The notes beneath the pieces were generated by a model. That model was not told where the DNA came from, searched no databases, and saw only the letters and a program-made list of their open reading frames with translations. Positions 26,489 to 34,678 of a stretch of 64,000 nucleotides of DNA are shown here, piece after piece; positions within the stretch are counted from its first letter, which is position 1; the number at the start of each line of letters is the position of its first letter. The position numbers were made by a program, and so were the translations under genes. Source of the stretch: Bacillota bacterium (GTDB lineage Bacteria; Bacillota; Negativicutes; Sporomusales; CTSoil-080); the NCBI GenBank assembly GCA_017889625.1, contig JAGGAD010000003.1, positions 30,440 to 94,439 of the forward strand, read 5' to 3'.

Positions 26489-26517
26489 TAGACAACAATT
26501 TTAATATTGTATATAAT
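26489..26517 (+). promoter_or_regulatory. Promoter of rex with a dyad in the spacer
   Basis: TAGACA at 26489-26494 and TATAAT at 26512-26517 are 17 bases apart. The spacer holds an ACAAT-N6-ATTGT dyad (26495-26510) that could bind a repressor. Transcription would start near 26524 and run about 80 bases to the rex start codon. Confidence 0.6.
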
Positions 26518-26606
26518 AATTAAAGCGTAATTGAATGATTAGGGTGAAGAATACTGTTTATTAATATGTTTTATAAAAATGGTTTTTAGTTTGGGGAGGG
26601 CTTAAT

Positions 26607-27245
26607 TTGAAAAATAATGCGGAGGTTTCGAAAGCTACGGTGGATAGATTGCCGTTGTATTTTCGTACTTTACGCCAAGTACAAAGCGAGGGAATTGATA
26701 TTATTTCTTCGGAAGAACTAGGGCGGCGCATTGGAGTAACACCAGAGCAAATTCGTAAAGACTTAGCATCCTTTGGTGAGTTTGGCAAAAAAGGTGTAGG
26801 CTATTTTGTGCGGGAGTTAATTCGAAATATCAGTGAAATTTTGGGCCTTCATCGAAATTGGAATATTGCTATAATTGGCGTAGGCCATTTAGGCTGGGCG
26901 TTAGCTAATTATCGCAGTTTAAATTCGATCGGTTTTACAGTTGCGGCGTTATTGGATGCTGATTCAGCTAAAATTGGTCAGCGCGTAAATGGAATTGAAG
27001 TTTCAGATATGAGCGATCTGGAGCAAGTAATAAAAGACCAAGACATACATATTGGAGTCATTACTGTACCGGCTAATGTAGCGCAGCAAACCGCGGAACG
27101 GTTAGTGGCTGCTGGAGTTCGTGGAATTTGGAATTTCGCTCCGGTTGTACTAAAAGTTCCTGACGACATTCGGTTGGTTAGTGAAGATTTGTCAGTCGGA
27201 CTAAGCAGTATTTCGTATTATTTGTCACGCGTTGCGAGAGAATAA
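26607..27245 (+). CDS. rex: Redox-sensing transcriptional repressor Rex
   Basis: The 212-residue protein has an N-terminal winged helix (RRIGVTPEQIRKDLASFG, residues about 40-57) and a Rossmann domain with the NAD(H) signature IGVGHLG (about residues 91-97), followed by a C-terminal swap helix (SYYLSRVARE). Rex leaves DNA when the NADH/NAD+ ratio is high and so derepresses fermentation and hydrogenase genes. TTG at 26607 has GGGGAGGG upstream. Its position right after hydA and before decarboxylase and Rnf genes suggests local targets. Confidence 0.96.
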   Translation: MKNNAEVSKATVDRLPLYFRTLRQVQSEGIDIISSEELGRRIGVTPEQIRKDLASFGEFGKKGVGYFVRELIRNISEILGLHRNWNIAIIGVGHLGWALANYRSLNSIGFTVAALLDADSAKIGQRVNGIEVSDMSDLEQVIKDQDIHIGVITVPANVAQQTAERLVAAGVRGIWNFAPVVLKVPDDIRLVSEDLSVGLSSISYYLSRVARE

Positions 27246-27620
27246 GTTTAAATAAGGTTTAGGGATGTAAAGCAGGAAAATTTGGTATTTACTCAGAATA
27301 TATTAGACGATAGGCATGGGTGTATGCTGAATACTGCGTGGTGAAAAACCATTACTCAAAAAGATCAATATGGATGAAACTATGCGTATACTAGGAATGA
27401 CGTTTGCTGGTTGCGAATACACTTTTAGTGGTGGCTTGCGTGAGTAGTTGGACGTTATAGGCCTGCACCTGGCGTTATTTTGCGTAGACAAAGTATACCA
27501 GGTGCATTTTATTTTGTTTGCACTTATGACAATATGCCAGTGTCAAAGTGGGGCATTATAAATATATGTTGAAAAAGATTAAGATGTAATGGTTGAAGTG
27601 ATAGTTTTTGGAGGTGCAAT
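27246..27620 (+). other. Unexplained 375-base intergenic region between rex and mmdA
   Basis: No convincing gene lies here on either strand. The first 215 bases hold several short self-complementary stretches (for example GTGTAT near 27321 with ATACAC near 27408) and then a terminator-like hairpin at 27464-27517. The next 100 bases are AT-rich and end with GGAGGTG before mmdA. It could be a transcribed leader or small RNA. I matched it to no riboswitch class I know. Confidence 0.4.
27464..27517 (+). terminator. Terminator-like hairpin between rex and mmdA
   Basis: TGCACCTGG at 27464-27472 pairs with CCAGGTGCA at 27498-27506, with a 25-base loop, followed by a T-rich tract. It may terminate rex or an intergenic RNA. 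Confidence 0.55.
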
Positions 27621-29150
27621 ATGGCGACGATTCAGGAAAAAATTGATGATTTAAACCAGCGCCAGCAAAAAGTTATGCTGGGTGGAGGGGAGAAAAAGAT
27701 TGAAAAACAGCATAATAGTGGTAAGCTAACTGCACGTGAGCGAATTAATTTGTTGTTAGATCCCGGAACTTTCGTGGAAATTGATCAATTTGTCCACCAT
27801 CGGTGCACAAATTTTGACATGGAAAAAAATCAGCCGGCTGGGGATGGTGTAGTAACTGGCTATGGTTCGGTTGATGGACGGTTGGTGTATGTTTATGCCC
27901 AGGATTTCACTGTTATCGGTGGGTCGTTAGGTGAAGTGCATGCTAATAAAATTGTCAAAGTACAAGAGCTTGCGCTTAAAATGGGGGCGCCAATTATTGG
28001 TCTTAACGACTCCGGTGGAGCTCGTATTCAAGAAGGAATTGACGCCTTATCCGGTTTTGGTAAAATATTTTTCAGAAATACGATGGCTTCGGGAGTTATT
28101 CCTCAGATATCAGTAATTATGGGCCCTTGTGCTGGGGGGGCAGTATATTCACCGGCGTTGACGGACTTTACCTTTATGGTTAAAAACAGCAGCCAAATGT
28201 TCATTACTGGACCGCAAGTTATAAAATCAGTAACCGCAGAAGAAGTAACCGCAGAAGCCTTGGGCGGGGCGATGACTCACAACAGCATCTCCGGTGTAGC
28301 TCATTTTGCGGCTGAAACCGACGAGGATTGTATGCGTCAAGTACGCTATCTTTTAGGCTTTTTGCCAAGTAATAACTTAGAAGAAGCTCCGGTAGTTGAC
28401 ACGGGTGACAATCCGAACCGTTGTAATCAAGAAATGGTTACAGTGATGCCGGATAATCCTAATCAACCCTATAACATGAAAGATATTATTGCTAATCTTG
28501 TTGATAATGGAGAATATTACGAAGTTTTGCCGCATTATGCGCAAAATATTATTATATGCTTTGCGAGGCTTGACGGACAATCTGTAGGGATTATTGCTAA
28601 CCAGCCAGCAGTTATGGCTGGTTGTCTGGATATTAATGCCTCAGACAAAGCTGCTAGATTTATCCGTTTTTGTGATTCATTCAATATACCGTTAGTTACC
28701 TTGGTCGATGTGCCTGGATTCTTACCAGGTACTGACCAAGAATATGGCGGTATTATCCGTCATGGGGCAAAGCTTCTTTATGCTTATTCCGAAGCTACTG
28801 TTCCGAAGATTACACTTATTACGCGGAAAGCTTATGGTGGTGCTTATATCGCAATGTGCTCACAACATCTTGGTGGTGATCAGGTATTTGCATGGCCTTC
28901 GGCTGAAATTGCAGTAATGGGGCCTGCGGGGGCAGCCAACATTATTTTCCGGGGAGATGCCGAAGCTGAAGCAAAAACAGCACAATATGTTGAGGAGTTT
29001 GCTACTCCATATAAGGCTGCTGAACGTGGGTACGTTGACCAAATTATTGAGCCGAGTGAAACCAGAGCGCGGGTTATTACGGCTCTTAATATGTTAGCTA
29101 CTAAGCGTGAAGCTCGTCCGGCGAAGAAACATGGGAATATTCCGCTATAA
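27621..29150 (+). CDS. mmdA: Acyl-CoA carboxyltransferase, methylmalonyl-CoA decarboxylase alpha type
   Basis: The 509-residue protein is a biotin-dependent carboxyltransferase. It has the N- and C-terminal crotonase-like halves with [25 protein letters not shown] (about residues 131-141), [16 protein letters not shown] and the C-terminal [22 protein letters not shown] segment. Closest known relatives are MmdA of Veillonella and the 12S subunit of transcarboxylase. It moves carboxyl from methylmalonyl-CoA to biotin. A small subunit and a biotin carrier follow, but no membrane-bound beta subunit, so whether it pumps sodium cannot be decided here. GGAGGTG precedes the ATG. Confidence 0.88.
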   Translation: MATIQEKIDDLNQRQQKVMLGGGEKKIEKQHNSGKLTARERINLLLDPGTFVEIDQFVHHRCTNFDMEKNQPAGDGVVTGYGSVDGRLVYVYAQDFTVIGGSLGEVHANKIVKVQELALKMGAPIIGLNDSGGARIQEGIDALSGFGKIFFRNTMASGVIPQISVIMGPCAGGAVYSPALTDFTFMVKNSSQMFITGPQVIKSVTAEEVTAEALGGAMTHNSISGVAHFAAETDEDCMRQVRYLLGFLPSNNLEEAPVVDTGDNPNRCNQEMVTVMPDNPNQPYNMKDIIANLVDNGEYYEVLPHYAQNIIICFARLDGQSVGIIANQPAVMAGCLDINASDKAARFIRFCDSFNIPLVTLVDVPGFLPGTDQEYGGIIRHGAKLLYAYSEATVPKITLITRKAYGGAYIAMCSQHLGGDQVFAWPSAEIAVMGPAGAANIIFRGDAEAEAKTAQYVEEFATPYKAAERGYVDQIIEPSETRARVITALNMLATKREARPAKKHGNIPL

Positions 29151-29177
29151 CCGGGCTTTCATGAAAGGAGAATGATT

Positions 29178-29441
29178 ATGGCTTTTTCTGATTCAAGGCC
29201 GGGCGGGAAGAAGAAACTTCCGATAGCTGGACAGGGTCTCAAACCAGAGGTCTTGGCGGCCATCAGTGCTAGCTTAAATGCTGTAATGGATAGTGGTGCA
29301 AGTGCTGAAATGGTGGCAGCGGTTACTGCCGCAATTATTCATGCCGTCGGCGGTGGTAAAGCTATTAGATTTAAAAAAACTGGTAACGCTTGGGCGGCTT
29401 TTGGACGACAAAAAATCATGGATAGCCGTCAGATGTTTTAA
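29178..29441 (+). CDS. Small decarboxylase subunit resembling the C-terminal part of OadG/MmdD-type subunits
   Basis: The 87-residue protein has no membrane helix. Its second half, with MVAAVTAAIIHAVGGG (about residues 44-59), a basic strand and GNAWAAFGRQKIMDSR, resembles the soluble C-terminal region of sodium-pump decarboxylase gamma/delta subunits, which binds the carboxyltransferase. In Veillonella a short epsilon subunit of this kind exists. AAAGGAG fits ATG 29178; the in-frame ATG 29172 is too close. The missing anchor fits a soluble complex. The family assignment is by position and pattern only. Confidence 0.6.
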   Translation: MAFSDSRPGGKKKLPIAGQGLKPEVLAAISASLNAVMDSGASAEMVAAVTAAIIHAVGGGKAIRFKKTGNAWAAFGRQKIMDSRQMF

Positions 29442-29470
29442 TGTAATGAGTGAAAACGGAGGTTTTAGAA

Positions 29471-29875
29471 ATGAAAAGATTTAAAGTCACGGTAAATGGC
29501 GTTAGCTATAATGTAGAAGTTGAAGAAGAAGGCGGGGCGGCATTTGCAAGTCCTGCGCCGGTTGTAAGGCCACCATCACCGGCACAACCTGTGTTTTCAG
29601 CACCGGTTATGTCTAAAAAGCATGAACCTATTGTTCCGGCGGTAGAGGTTGCGGCTGGAGATACGCCGATTGCATCACCAATGCCAGGCAAAGTTATCAA
29701 AGTAGTTGCCAAGGAACAGGATAAGGTTAATAAAGGTGATGTCCTCATGATTCTAGAAGCGATGAAAATGCAAAATGAAATTAGTGCTCCGGTAAGCGGT
29801 ACGGTGAAAACTCTTACGGTTGAAGCTGGACAAAATGTAAAACCTGGCGAAGTAATGGCGGTTATCACTGCTTAA
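29471..29875 (+). CDS. mmdC: Biotin carboxyl carrier protein of the decarboxylase
   Basis: The 134-residue protein has a short N-terminal strand, a Pro/Ala-rich linker (about residues 30-60) and a C-terminal biotinyl domain with EAMKM; Lys99 is the biotin attachment site, 35 residues from the end as usual. It shuttles carboxyl groups between MmdA and the second enzyme site. GGAGG lies before ATG 29471. The frame opening at 29450 lacks a good site. It ends at a hairpin, closing the three-gene unit. Confidence 0.9.
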   Translation: MKRFKVTVNGVSYNVEVEEEGGAAFASPAPVVRPPSPAQPVFSAPVMSKKHEPIVPAVEVAAGDTPIASPMPGKVIKVVAKEQDKVNKGDVLMILEAMKMQNEISAPVSGTVKTLTVEAGQNVKPGEVMAVITA

Positions 29876-29884
29876 CTGAAATAA

Positions 29885-29922
29885 ACTAAACCTTGTGCGT
29901 CTATCGTTGCACAAGGTTTAGT
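29885..29922 (+). terminator. Perfect hairpin after mmdC, probable terminator
   Basis: A perfect 14-base stem (29885-29898 with 29909-29922) with a ten-base loop begins nine bases after the stop. No T run follows. Confidence 0.6.
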
Positions 29923-29968
29923 GACACGTGGTATATTTTTTAGTGTGATACAGGGGCTTTGCAAAAAA

Positions 29969-29994
29969 ATATTAAACTGGAAATAGTTTAATAT
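29969..29994 (+). promoter_or_regulatory. Palindromic operator candidate before the rseC-rnf operon
   Basis: ATATTAAACT at 29969-29978 and AGTTTAATAT at 29985-29994 form a perfect ten-base dyad around a six-base centre. TATAAT at 29992-29997 overlaps its right edge, so a bound protein would cover a -10 box. The element lies 80 bases before rseC. It does not match the Rex consensus. Confidence 0.45.
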
Positions 29995-30073
29995 AATTAA
30001 CCACTGGGTGACTAGGGGCTTAATAATTGGCCGGCTAATAGAATCCTGTGAAAAGAGAAAGGGGTGGATTCCC

Positions 30074-30493
30074 ATGCAGGGAGAACAGGAAGGCATTGTA
30101 ATTGCTGTTGAAAATGGTCTGGCGAAGGTAAAAACCAGCCGTCATAGTGATTGTGAAAACTGCGGGAGTTGTCCGGGAAATGCTGCAATGGTATTAGATG
30201 CTCTTAATCAGGTGGGCGCAAAGCCTGGTCAACGAGTCCTTGTTGAAGTAGCTGAAGTCAGCATGCTAAAGTCCGCGTTTGTGGTATATATAGTGCCACT
30301 GGTTGCAATCTTCGTAGGGACAATGGTTGGAGGATATCTGGGAGAATATTTGGATGTTAGTCCAGGCTGGTTTCAAGTAGGGGGGGCTATATTTGCGTTT
30401 GCCGGGTCGGTGCTTTATATAAAAAAAGTTGACCGCAGTGCTAAGCAAAATAGCAAAATGCAACCGGTGGTTAAACGTATATTGACCGATTAG
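30074..30493 (+). CDS. rseC: RseC/SoxR-reducing-type membrane protein
   Basis: The 139-residue protein has an N-terminal domain with a cysteine cluster CENCGSCPG (about residues 28-36) and two transmembrane helices (about 72-92 and 100-120), the RseC layout. RseC-like proteins are frequent companions of Rnf operons and are thought to reduce or regulate SoxR-like targets. ATG 30074 has AAAGGGGTGG upstream; the frame opening at 30008 lacks one. It lies 31 bases before rnfC and probably heads its transcript. Confidence 0.82.
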   Translation: MQGEQEGIVIAVENGLAKVKTSRHSDCENCGSCPGNAAMVLDALNQVGAKPGQRVLVEVAEVSMLKSAFVVYIVPLVAIFVGTMVGGYLGEYLDVSPGWFQVGGAIFAFAGSVLYIKKVDRSAKQNSKMQPVVKRILTD

Positions 30494-30524
30494 CCGGTTT
30501 GTAATAAATAATAGGGGGGAAAAC

Positions 30525-31844
30525 ATGGCAAGAAGTTTTCGGGGAGGGGTGCATCCCGACGATCAAAAAAGATATACGGCAGCTAAGGCAATCGAAGTAG
30601 CACCATTGCCGGATAAGGTTGTTATTCCTACTAGACAGCATATCGGAGCGCCGTGTTTGCCAATTGTAAAAGTTGGTGATTTAGTTAAAAAAGGGCAGGT
30701 TATTGCAGAAGCTCAGGCGTTTGTTGCTAGTCCGGTACATGCTTCTATTTCAGGTAAAGTCGCTTCGATTGGTGAATATCCGCATCCTGTTTTCGGATTC
30801 TGCCAAGCAATAACTATTGAAAATGATGGCGCTGATGAATGGGTGGAAGGTTTGCCGCTTAATCGTGATTGGCGTTCAATGGATAGTAATGAAATAAAAG
30901 AGATTATTCATCAGGCTGGTATTGTCGGTATGGGAGGGGCAACGTTTCCTACCCATGTAAAACTTGCACCGCCGCAGGAAAAACCGATTGATACATTTAT
31001 TTTAAACGGGGCTGAGTGCGAACCGTATCTTACAGCTGACCACCGGGTAATGCTTGAATATGCGGAACGGGTAATAACCGGTATGCTAATAACCATGAAG
31101 GTTTTGGCGGTTAAACAAGGGTATATTGGGATTGAAGAAAATAAACCGGATGCCCTTAGCGTAATGCGACAAGCAGCCGAGGACAGTGGTATTAAGGTAG
31201 TGGCTCTAAAAACCAAGTATCCCCAAGGCGCAGAAAAAACATTAATTAAAGTAATTGCTGACAGGGAAGTCCCTTCTGGGGGGCTGCCAATGGATGTTGG
31301 GGTAGTGGTACAAAATGTCGGCACGGTAGTAGCTGTAGCTGATGCTGTTGAAAAGGGCTTACCGCTTATTGAACGGGTAACGACCGTAACTGGCGGGGCC
31401 ATAGCTGAGCCTAAAAATCTATTGTTGAGGATCGGGATGACCTTTGCCCAAGCCATTGAACTTGCTGGTGGCTTCAAAGAAGAACCTGCAAAACTTATTA
31501 TGGGTGGTCCAATGATGGGCATGGCCCAGTGTTCGGTAGATATCCCGGTAATAAAAGGGACATCAGGGATCTTGGCGCTAAGTCAGGCTGATATCAATGA
31601 AGGCGAAGAACGCCCCTGTATTCGCTGCGGCCGATGTGTAGATGCCTGCCCAATGGGGTTGGTACCAAGTATGCTGAGTATTCTTGGGGAACGTGGACTT
31701 TACGAGGCGGCAAAAGAACAATATGATTTACTTGATTGTGTAGAGTGCGGATCTTGTGTATACACTTGTCCGGCAAAACGCAATATTGTGCATTATGTAA
31801 AACTGTCTAAAGCACGAAATGCGGCGTTGACCGCAAAAAAATAG
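30525..31844 (+). CDS. rnfC: Rnf complex subunit RnfC
   Basis: The 439-residue peripheral subunit carries the FMN/NADH-binding fold (GMGGATFPTHVKL, about residues 135-147; NGAECEPYLTAD), an SLBB domain and two [4Fe-4S] motifs (CIRCGRCVDACP, about 364-375; CVECGSCVYTCP). It is the NADH entry or exit site of the ferredoxin:NAD+ oxidoreductase. GGGGGG lies before the ATG. It starts the order CDGEAB usual in clostridia and acetogens. Confidence 0.96.
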   Translation: MARSFRGGVHPDDQKRYTAAKAIEVAPLPDKVVIPTRQHIGAPCLPIVKVGDLVKKGQVIAEAQAFVASPVHASISGKVASIGEYPHPVFGFCQAITIENDGADEWVEGLPLNRDWRSMDSNEIKEIIHQAGIVGMGGATFPTHVKLAPPQEKPIDTFILNGAECEPYLTADHRVMLEYAERVITGMLITMKVLAVKQGYIGIEENKPDALSVMRQAAEDSGIKVVALKTKYPQGAEKTLIKVIADREVPSGGLPMDVGVVVQNVGTVVAVADAVEKGLPLIERVTTVTGGAIAEPKNLLLRIGMTFAQAIELAGGFKEEPAKLIMGGPMMGMAQCSVDIPVIKGTSGILALSQADINEGEERPCIRCGRCVDACPMGLVPSMLSILGERGLYEAAKEQYDLLDCVECGSCVYTCPAKRNIVHYVKLSKARNAALTAKK

Positions 31845-31855
31845 GAGGTGGCGAT

Positions 31856-32827
31856 ATGACAGAAGCAAAATTTGAAGTAGGGAAGCTGTCTGTTTCGGCA
31901 TCGCCGCACATCCGATGTGATGAGTCAATTGCTAAGATTATGTGGATGGTTAATTTAGCGTTGACACCGGCAGCTTTATTTTCAATTTATCGGTTTGGTT
32001 TGCCTGCATTAACAATTATGGCAATATGTATAATAGCTGCTGTTGTAACGGAGTATGCTATTCAGAAGTGGCAGGGGAAACCAGTTACAATCAATGATGG
32101 CAGTGCCTGTTTGACCGGATTGCTGTTAGCAATGAACATTCCGTCAACCCTTCCTTGGTATATGCCGGTTTTCGGTTCGGTGATAGCCATTGCTGTTGCC
32201 AAGCATACTATGGGGGGGCTCGGGTTTAATATTTTTAACCCGGCTTTAGTTGGACGGGCAGTTCTACTTGCATCATGGCCGGTGGCAATGACAAAATGGC
32301 CAACAATGCAGAGCCATGTTGATGGATTAACCTCGGCGACACCGCTAGGAATTTTAAAACTACAGGGATATGCTAAACTTGTTGAAGTTTTTGGTGATAA
32401 GATGACGATGTACAAGTCGTTATTTATCGGGTCACGTAGTGGCAGTATGGGTGAAACCGCAGCGCTTCTTTTAATCCTTGGCGGGATATTCCTTATCTAC
32501 CGGGGATACATTAAATGGCAGGTTCCGGTGGTTATGATTGGCACGGTAGGTGTCCTTACCGCTTTATTTGGTCAAGACCCTTTACTGCACATGATGTCCG
32601 GTGGACTTATTTTAGGAGCCTTTTTTATGGCAACTGATATGGTGACCATTCCGATTACGGTTAAAGGTCAGGTCGTGTTTGCCGCCGGAGCCGGAGCGTT
32701 AACTGTACTTATCCGGTTGCTGGGCGGATATCCAGAAGGCGTGTGCTACGCTATTTTGCTTATGAATGCTGTAACACCGCTAATTGACCGTGGAATTAAA
32801 CCGCGAAAATTCGGAGCAAGGAGGTAG
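31856..32827 (+). CDS. rnfD: Rnf complex subunit RnfD
   Basis: The 323-residue membrane protein has about nine or ten hydrophobic segments and the covalent flavin site DGLTSATPLG, in which Thr162 would carry FMN. It passes electrons through the membrane part of Rnf and is thought to be coupled to ion translocation. GGAGGTGGCGAT spaces it 11 bases behind rnfC. Confidence 0.95.
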   Translation: MTEAKFEVGKLSVSASPHIRCDESIAKIMWMVNLALTPAALFSIYRFGLPALTIMAICIIAAVVTEYAIQKWQGKPVTINDGSACLTGLLLAMNIPSTLPWYMPVFGSVIAIAVAKHTMGGLGFNIFNPALVGRAVLLASWPVAMTKWPTMQSHVDGLTSATPLGILKLQGYAKLVEVFGDKMTMYKSLFIGSRSGSMGETAALLLILGGIFLIYRGYIKWQVPVVMIGTVGVLTALFGQDPLLHMMSGGLILGAFFMATDMVTIPITVKGQVVFAAGAGALTVLIRLLGGYPEGVCYAILLMNAVTPLIDRGIKPRKFGARR

Positions 32828-32832
32828 CTGGC

Positions 32833-33402
32833 ATGGCCCATGATGCGCACAAAGAACAAGACAGTAGTATGCTAAAAATCGCCATGAACTTGGCGATAAC
32901 CTGCTTTATTGCTGGCGCTATTATTGCCGGGACGTACTCCTTTACCGAACCGGCAGCAGTAAACCAACGGGTAAAACTAAAAAATGATGCTATGAAGGAA
33001 TTGGTAAAAGATGCCGATTCGTTTCAAGCAATTCAAGGCAAAGCTGATTGGTATAAAGCAGTAAAAGACGGTAAGGTCATTGCATATGTTGTGCCTGCCG
33101 AGAGTAAAGGTTATGGCGGAGCGATAAAAATGTTGGCCGCAGTAACCCCTGATGCTAAAACTATTGACTATAAGGTTTTATCCCATAATGAAACTCCCGG
33201 GTTAGGTGACGGAATGTCTAAACCCAAATTTCGCAATCAGTTCGGCGGAAAAGTTGCTGATGAATTAGTAGTAGTAAAAACTCCTACCGATAATAATATC
33301 CAGGCGCTGACCGGGGCGACAATTACGTCGCGCGCTGTTACCAAAGGTATAAAGGAAGCCGTTGAAGCAGTCTCTGAATATACGGCTAACCTAAAGGAGT
33401 GA
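32833..33402 (+). CDS. rnfG: Rnf complex subunit RnfG
   Basis: The 189-residue protein has one N-terminal transmembrane helix (about residues 17-37) and an extracytoplasmic FMN-binding domain with the flavinylation motif TGATIT (residues 160-165). The ApbE transferase that attaches FMN is not in the window. GGAGG within the end of rnfD serves as ribosome binding site; the gap is only five bases. Confidence 0.95.
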   Translation: MAHDAHKEQDSSMLKIAMNLAITCFIAGAIIAGTYSFTEPAAVNQRVKLKNDAMKELVKDADSFQAIQGKADWYKAVKDGKVIAYVVPAESKGYGGAIKMLAAVTPDAKTIDYKVLSHNETPGLGDGMSKPKFRNQFGGKVADELVVVKTPTDNNIQALTGATITSRAVTKGIKEAVEAVSEYTANLKE

Positions 33403-33412
33403 GGTAGAGGAT

Positions 33413-34063
33413 ATGAATTATTGGGCAATATTTAAAAAAGGATTATTTGAACAGAACCCTATTTTTCGGCTTGCGCTTAGCTTATGTCCAGCGCTGGCTG
33501 TTACGTCTAACGTATTTAGTGCGCTAGGCATGGGGATGGCTGTTATGTTTGTTATCACCACAAATAACGTAGTCGTGTCTATTGTTAGGCGTTGGGTTAA
33601 TCAAAAAGTGCGGGTGCCAGTATTTATCACCATTATCGCGACAATTGTAACCTTGACTCAGCTAGTTTTGGAGGCGTTCGTTCCGGTCTTGTACAAAGAA
33701 TTGGGCATATACTTGGCTCTTATCGTGGTATTTGCCATCATTTTAGCCAGGGCTGAAGTTTTTGCGATGAAAAATGGTGTAGTACCGTCGTTTTTTGATG
33801 GACTAGGAATGGGAGCAGGCTTTGCTTTGGCGATGCTGGCGGTCGGCACTGTACGGGAAGTATTTGGGACAGGTGCGTTTCTGGGGATGCAGGTACTGCC
33901 GGTTAGCTATGATGGGCCGCTTATTTTAATCCTCGCTCCAGGGGCGTTTATGGTTATCGGTTTGATGATTGGCATGTTTAATGTAATCGGTGAGTATCAG
34001 AACAAACAAGCTGAAGAAAAACGCAAACTAGCGCAGCTTACCATGCAAAGGGGTGAAGCATAA
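33413..34063 (+). CDS. rnfE: Rnf complex subunit RnfE
   Basis: The 216-residue integral membrane protein has six hydrophobic segments and the RnfA/RnfE family pattern, including NPIFRLALSLCPALAVT (about residues 15-31) with the cysteine of the membrane Fe-S centre and a second cysteine-free half. Together with RnfA it forms the inverted membrane pair. Its stop overlaps the rnfA start (TAATG). Confidence 0.95.
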   Translation: MNYWAIFKKGLFEQNPIFRLALSLCPALAVTSNVFSALGMGMAVMFVITTNNVVVSIVRRWVNQKVRVPVFITIIATIVTLTQLVLEAFVPVLYKELGIYLALIVVFAIILARAEVFAMKNGVVPSFFDGLGMGAGFALAMLAVGTVREVFGTGAFLGMQVLPVSYDGPLILILAPGAFMVIGLMIGMFNVIGEYQNKQAEEKRKLAQLTMQRGEA

Positions 34064-34641
34064 TGGAATATTTTACCCTATTTATGGGAGCGGTTATTGT
34101 AAATAACTTTGTTCTGACTCGCTTCCTTGGACTTTGTATCTTTTTCGGAGTTTCAAAAAGCCTTGATGCCTCAATTGGCATGGGGATGGCGGTGGCTTCG
34201 ATATTGACAGCCTCGTCAGCCTTAGCTTGGGCCGCGTATAATTTTGTCCTTGTGCCCTTTGACCTAAAATTTTTGACGCTTCCGGTTTTCGTAATATTAA
34301 TTGCTGGATTTGTTCAATTTCTTGAAATTGTTATCAAGCGGTTTGCTCCGGCGTTGTACAACATGTGGGGTATATACCTTGTGCTTATTGCTACTAATTG
34401 TGTGGTTTTAGGCGTTCCACTTATTAACGTTGAATCAAACTTTTCATTTATTAAAAGTGTTGTAAATGCTTTTGGATCTGGTGTCGGTTTTGCACTGGCA
34501 ATCATTTTGATGGCCAGTCTGAGGGAAAAACTGCAATATGCCGATGTTCCTAAATCCTTACAGGGCTTGGGGATAGCCTTTATCATTGCTGGCATGCTGG
34601 CATTGTCGTTCTTGGGCTTCTCCGGCATGATTCCGATGTAA
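34063..34641 (+). CDS. rnfA: Rnf complex subunit RnfA
   Basis: The 192-residue integral membrane protein is homologous to RnfE. It begins with VNNFVLTRFLGLCIFFGVS (residues about 11-29), which holds the conserved cysteine, and has a second conserved ATNCVVLGVPL segment (about 110-120). In structures of Rnf and Nqr these cysteines bind a [2Fe-2S] cluster inside the membrane. It is translationally coupled to rnfE. Confidence 0.96.
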   Translation: MEYFTLFMGAVIVNNFVLTRFLGLCIFFGVSKSLDASIGMGMAVASILTASSALAWAAYNFVLVPFDLKFLTLPVFVILIAGFVQFLEIVIKRFAPALYNMWGIYLVLIATNCVVLGVPLINVESNFSFIKSVVNAFGSGVGFALAIILMASLREKLQYADVPKSLQGLGIAFIIAGMLALSFLGFSGMIPM

Positions 34642-34678
34642 AACTAATACTGGTCGAGGAAGGAGCGGAGAAGAATAA

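Noticed and set aside
27371..27448. 25-codon frame in the rex-mmdA gap
   Set aside because: It has an ATG but no ribosome binding site and no recognisable feature.
30911..31522. 203-codon minus-strand frame within rnfC
   Set aside because: It is antisense to the conserved flavin/NADH part of rnfC; composition is that of a shadow frame.
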